Shown here: positions 4,473 through 5,981 of the stretch, piece after piece
Layout: each line of letters opens with the position of its first letter
Position numbering within the stretch: the stretch's first letter is position 1
Origin: Nitrospirota bacterium
Lineage (GTDB): Bacteria > Nitrospirota_A > Leptospirillia > Leptospirillales > Leptospirillaceae
Direction: 5' to 3'
DNA length: 5,981 nt
Assembly: GCA_023480765.1 (NCBI GenBank)
Contig: JAMCWZ010000080.1
Coordinates: 5,937-11,917 of the forward strand
Translations under genes and position numbers: made by a program
The notes under the pieces: model-generated
Databases searched by the model: none
Told to the model about the DNA's origin: nothing
The model's input: only the letters and a program-made list of their open reading frames with translations

Positions 4473-5732
4473 TTGCCGAAGACAGTCGTCAAGAGAATTT
4501 CACACATCTCCCGAAGCCTTGTGGCAATCCTGGGGATCTGTCTTCTCTCGGGATTCATGGTCAAGTCTCCTTCAGGACATAAAAAACTCCAGATTCTCCC
4601 GTTGCCTCCCGAATACTCTCCCGCACGATCCGATCTTTTTGCCGCTCACGGAGACCGGTCTTTTTTCTTTTTCAATCCCCAAAAATCAACAGATCTCTGG
4701 GAACTTTCCCTGTACCGTCCGATGGGATCAACCCATTATCTCGGCGAATCCTGGACACGGATCCCCTTGCCGGACTTGCGCTCCATTCATCAGATACAGG
4801 ATATGGCTTACGCAAGGGGAATGATTTTCCTGTCCGGGATCGATGAAAATCGGACCCCCATTCTCCGCTCTTACCTCCTGTCACCGAAGAACACCGGCAA
4901 TTCAACACAGAGGGTTGTCGCACACACGGATTTCTACCCCCCCTCGGGAGGAGTCCCGGTGCGGGAACTCTTTTACGACCATCGCACCCGCGTCCTCTGG
5001 CTTCTTTACGACAATGGACAGATCCAGATTGGTCCCCACATTCTTGCACTCCATCGCACTCTGCTGACGGACAGTCCGGCCGGTTATCTTCTTCTTCCCG
5101 GTCGAAAGAAAGCGGTTGCCGGTCCCCTCCTGCTTCCCCGGGTCCGGAAAGTGTCCGCAGACAGCAGCTGTTTCTCCTGCTCTCTGTCCATTTTCCAGAG
5201 AAAGCGAAGCGAAGAAAATCAAATTCTGGAGCATCCGGTGCGTCTTCCCGGACGCGTTCGGTCCCACATGGGAATCTGGCCTCTCGGGCAAAGGACAGCC
5301 CTTTTTCGGGACAAAGAAGCGTTCGCCTGCCATATTCCCGACCGGGACTTCCCCCGGAAGCTTCATCCCTGTCTCCGGGTTCCGGAAATCAACCTTCCGA
5401 TGGCCACTCTCCTCACGGGATCCTGGCTCGTTCTTCTGACAGCTCCCGACGAAAAGGCATTCCGGCATCTTATTGCCCTGAACGCCGCTTACATCGACAA
5501 CCGGATCCGGCAGGGAGCCCCTCTGAAACCCGGATTTCTCGATCATCTTTCAATAAAAGACGGGATGGACTACACGTTGCCCCAAAATGCGCACGTGGAT
5601 GGAACATTTTCCGTTTCCACGGCGCGGCAGGCGATTTTTATCGGGTCGCGCCACCTCTACCGTCTGACGTTGTATGACCGCTCCCCCGCACACCGGACCC
5701 CCGTCCCCAAAAAGGATGTGTTCGAACCCTGA
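4473..5732 (+). CDS. Hypothetical exported or membrane-anchored protein, 419 aa
   Basis: I do not recognise this protein. The N-terminus is a classic signal or anchor: basic n-region (K3, K7, R8, R13), then a hydrophobic core at about 15-30 (SLVAILGICLLSGFMV), then a polar stretch. C23 is not in a lipobox, because Ile precedes it, so lipidation is unlikely. The mature part probably faces the periplasm. It is beta-rich, with recurring short strand pairs of hydrophobic runs ending in charged turns, for example around 118-138, 174-193, 317-338 and 386-403. This is suggestive of a propeller-like fold but without a recognisable repeat signature. Four cysteines remain after the anchor: C233-F-S-C236, C286 and C300, enough for two disulfides or a metal site. 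The C-terminus is basic and Pro-rich. It is a single gene divergent from the dehydrogenase, with its own promoter candidate. The start is set by the ribosome site at 4461-4467. That it is a gene is fairly sure; topology is likely; function is unknown. Confidence 0.8.
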   Translation: MPKTVVKRISHISRSLVAILGICLLSGFMVKSPSGHKKLQILPLPPEYSPARSDLFAAHGDRSFFFFNPQKSTDLWELSLYRPMGSTHYLGESWTRIPLPDLRSIHQIQDMAYARGMIFLSGIDENRTPILRSYLLSPKNTGNSTQRVVAHTDFYPPSGGVPVRELFYDHRTRVLWLLYDNGQIQIGPHILALHRTLLTDSPAGYLLLPGRKKAVAGPLLLPRVRKVSADSSCFSCSLSIFQRKRSEENQILEHPVRLPGRVRSHMGIWPLGQRTALFRDKEAFACHIPDRDFPRKLHPCLRVPEINLPMATLLTGSWLVLLTAPDEKAFRHLIALNAAYIDNRIRQGAPLKPGFLDHLSIKDGMDYTLPQNAHVDGTFSVSTARQAIFIGSRHLYRLTLYDRSPAHRTPVPKKDVFEP

Positions 5733-5902
5733 CCGCGCACTCCGTCCCGTCGAACTTCGGAGTGTCCCACGAAACAAGACGGGAGTCACTCCACATCAGA
5801 AGATCAACCGTGGCTCGAAGGTTATCACGGGCAGAAACAGGTGTCCAAGGCAGAGTTTTTTTCAATGGAAAAATTTCTCCGGACAGATCCCGGAAGGATG
5901 GT
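5733..5902. other. Intergenic stretch with alternative hairpins
   Basis: I see no supportable complete gene here. Three pairings compete. CACTCCG (5738-5744) can pair with CGGAGTG (5758-5764). GGAGTGTCCC (5759-5768) can pair with GGGA (5781-5784) plus CACTCC (5787-5792), leaving a 2-nt bulge. TCCCGTC (5745-5751) can pair with GACGGGA (5778-5784). None is followed by a T run. A T7 run at 5856-5862 has no GC stem directly before it. The frame in phase with the preceding gene stays open from its TGA to the window end. Confidence 0.5.
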
Positions 5903-5908
5903 TATAAT
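5880..5908 (+). promoter_or_regulatory. Sigma70-type promoter reading off the right edge
   Basis: A perfect TATAAT (5903-5908) lies exactly 17 nt after CGGACA (5880-5885), which matches the -35 consensus at 4 of 6 positions. Transcription would begin around 5915. The likely target begins at ATG 5977, with AGGTGA at 5968-5973 just upstream (AGG core 6 nt away), or further right. Only five bases of such a gene would be in the window. ATG 5909 and the frame through ATG 5865/5898 also stay open to the edge, so the start is undecided. Confidence 0.55.
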
Positions 5909-5981
5909 ATGTCGCACAGAAATCGAAACCGACAACAGAGGATCTTTTCTTCCCTCTATCCCGGGACAGGTGAATCATGCT

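Noticed and set aside
4521..4545. Lipoprotein signal at C23 of the exported protein
   Set aside because: The residue before the Cys is Ile and the Cys sits in the middle of the hydrophobic core, not at its end, so the lipobox rule fails.
5718..5730. tRNA T-arm-like GTTCGAAC on the minus strand
   Set aside because: The bases flanking the 7-nt loop cannot form the 5-bp T stem, and no acceptor or anticodon arm is nearby.
5856..5862. T7 run as an intrinsic terminator
   Set aside because: The nearest stem (CCGTG/CACGG, 5808-5830) ends about 25 nt upstream and is only 5 bp, so the geometry does not fit.
5674..5907. 77-codon plus-strand frame overlapping the end of the 4473 gene
   Set aside because: It has no ribosome site, overlaps the preceding gene by 59 nt in another frame, and ends inside the TATAAT promoter. 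Its composition is not protein-like.
10..5978. The same 10-mer GGTGAATCAT at 10-19 and 5969-5978
   Set aside because: It lies at both ends of the window in unrelated contexts (one within a coding frame), has no extended flanking identity, and gives no sign of element ends.

Overview
The window is ordinary bacterial chromosome from a moderately GC-rich organism (mid-50s % GC judged by eye). It holds one partial and six complete genes that I can support: a zinc deacetylase, class I fructose-1,6-bisphosphatase (FBPase), an aldehyde dehydrogenase and four proteins I do not recognise. Half of the six starts that can be judged are TTG, each backed by a Shine-Dalgarno site, a 4-nt overlap or the lack of any alternative. 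The gene content and protein style would fit an autotrophic or gluconeogenic Gram-negative bacterium such as a Nitrospirota (Leptospirillum-like) organism. That is only a guess, since no marker gene is present. I see no IS element, phage gene, CRISPR array, tRNA or rRNA.

Layout. Positions 2-550 (+) are the C-terminal two thirds of a histone-deacetylase/AcuC/acetylpolyamine-hydrolase family protein that begins upstream of the window. After 34 nt come an unknown helical protein (585-1037, +) and, overlapping it by 4 nt, an unknown four-cysteine protein (1034-1453, +). After 68 nt comes FBPase (1522-2529, +), whose end carries an intrinsic-terminator-like hairpin and T run. A short leader with a weak promoter and a direct repeat then leads to a 52-residue CxxC...CxxC protein (2646-2804, +). 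This converges with an NAD(P)-dependent aldehyde dehydrogenase (2808-4316, -), with three bases between the stops. A divergent intergenic region (4317-4472) separates the dehydrogenase from a membrane-anchored or exported protein of unknown function (4473-5732, +). The last 249 nt hold alternative hairpins and a good sigma70-type promoter that appears to serve a gene beginning at or beyond the right edge.

How the genes fit together. FBPase is the committed step of gluconeogenesis and hexose formation, and the aldehyde dehydrogenase belongs to a broad group that includes non-phosphorylating glyceraldehyde-3-phosphate and lactaldehyde dehydrogenases, so a shared role in triose/hexose metabolism is possible but not shown. 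The deacetylase, two unknown genes and FBPase run in one direction with short gaps and may be one transcription unit ending at the FBPase terminator. I found no convincing new multi-gene system. The points most worth checking are the overlooked 52-residue CxxC gene, the convergent-end structures around it, and the alternative hairpins plus open frame after 5732.
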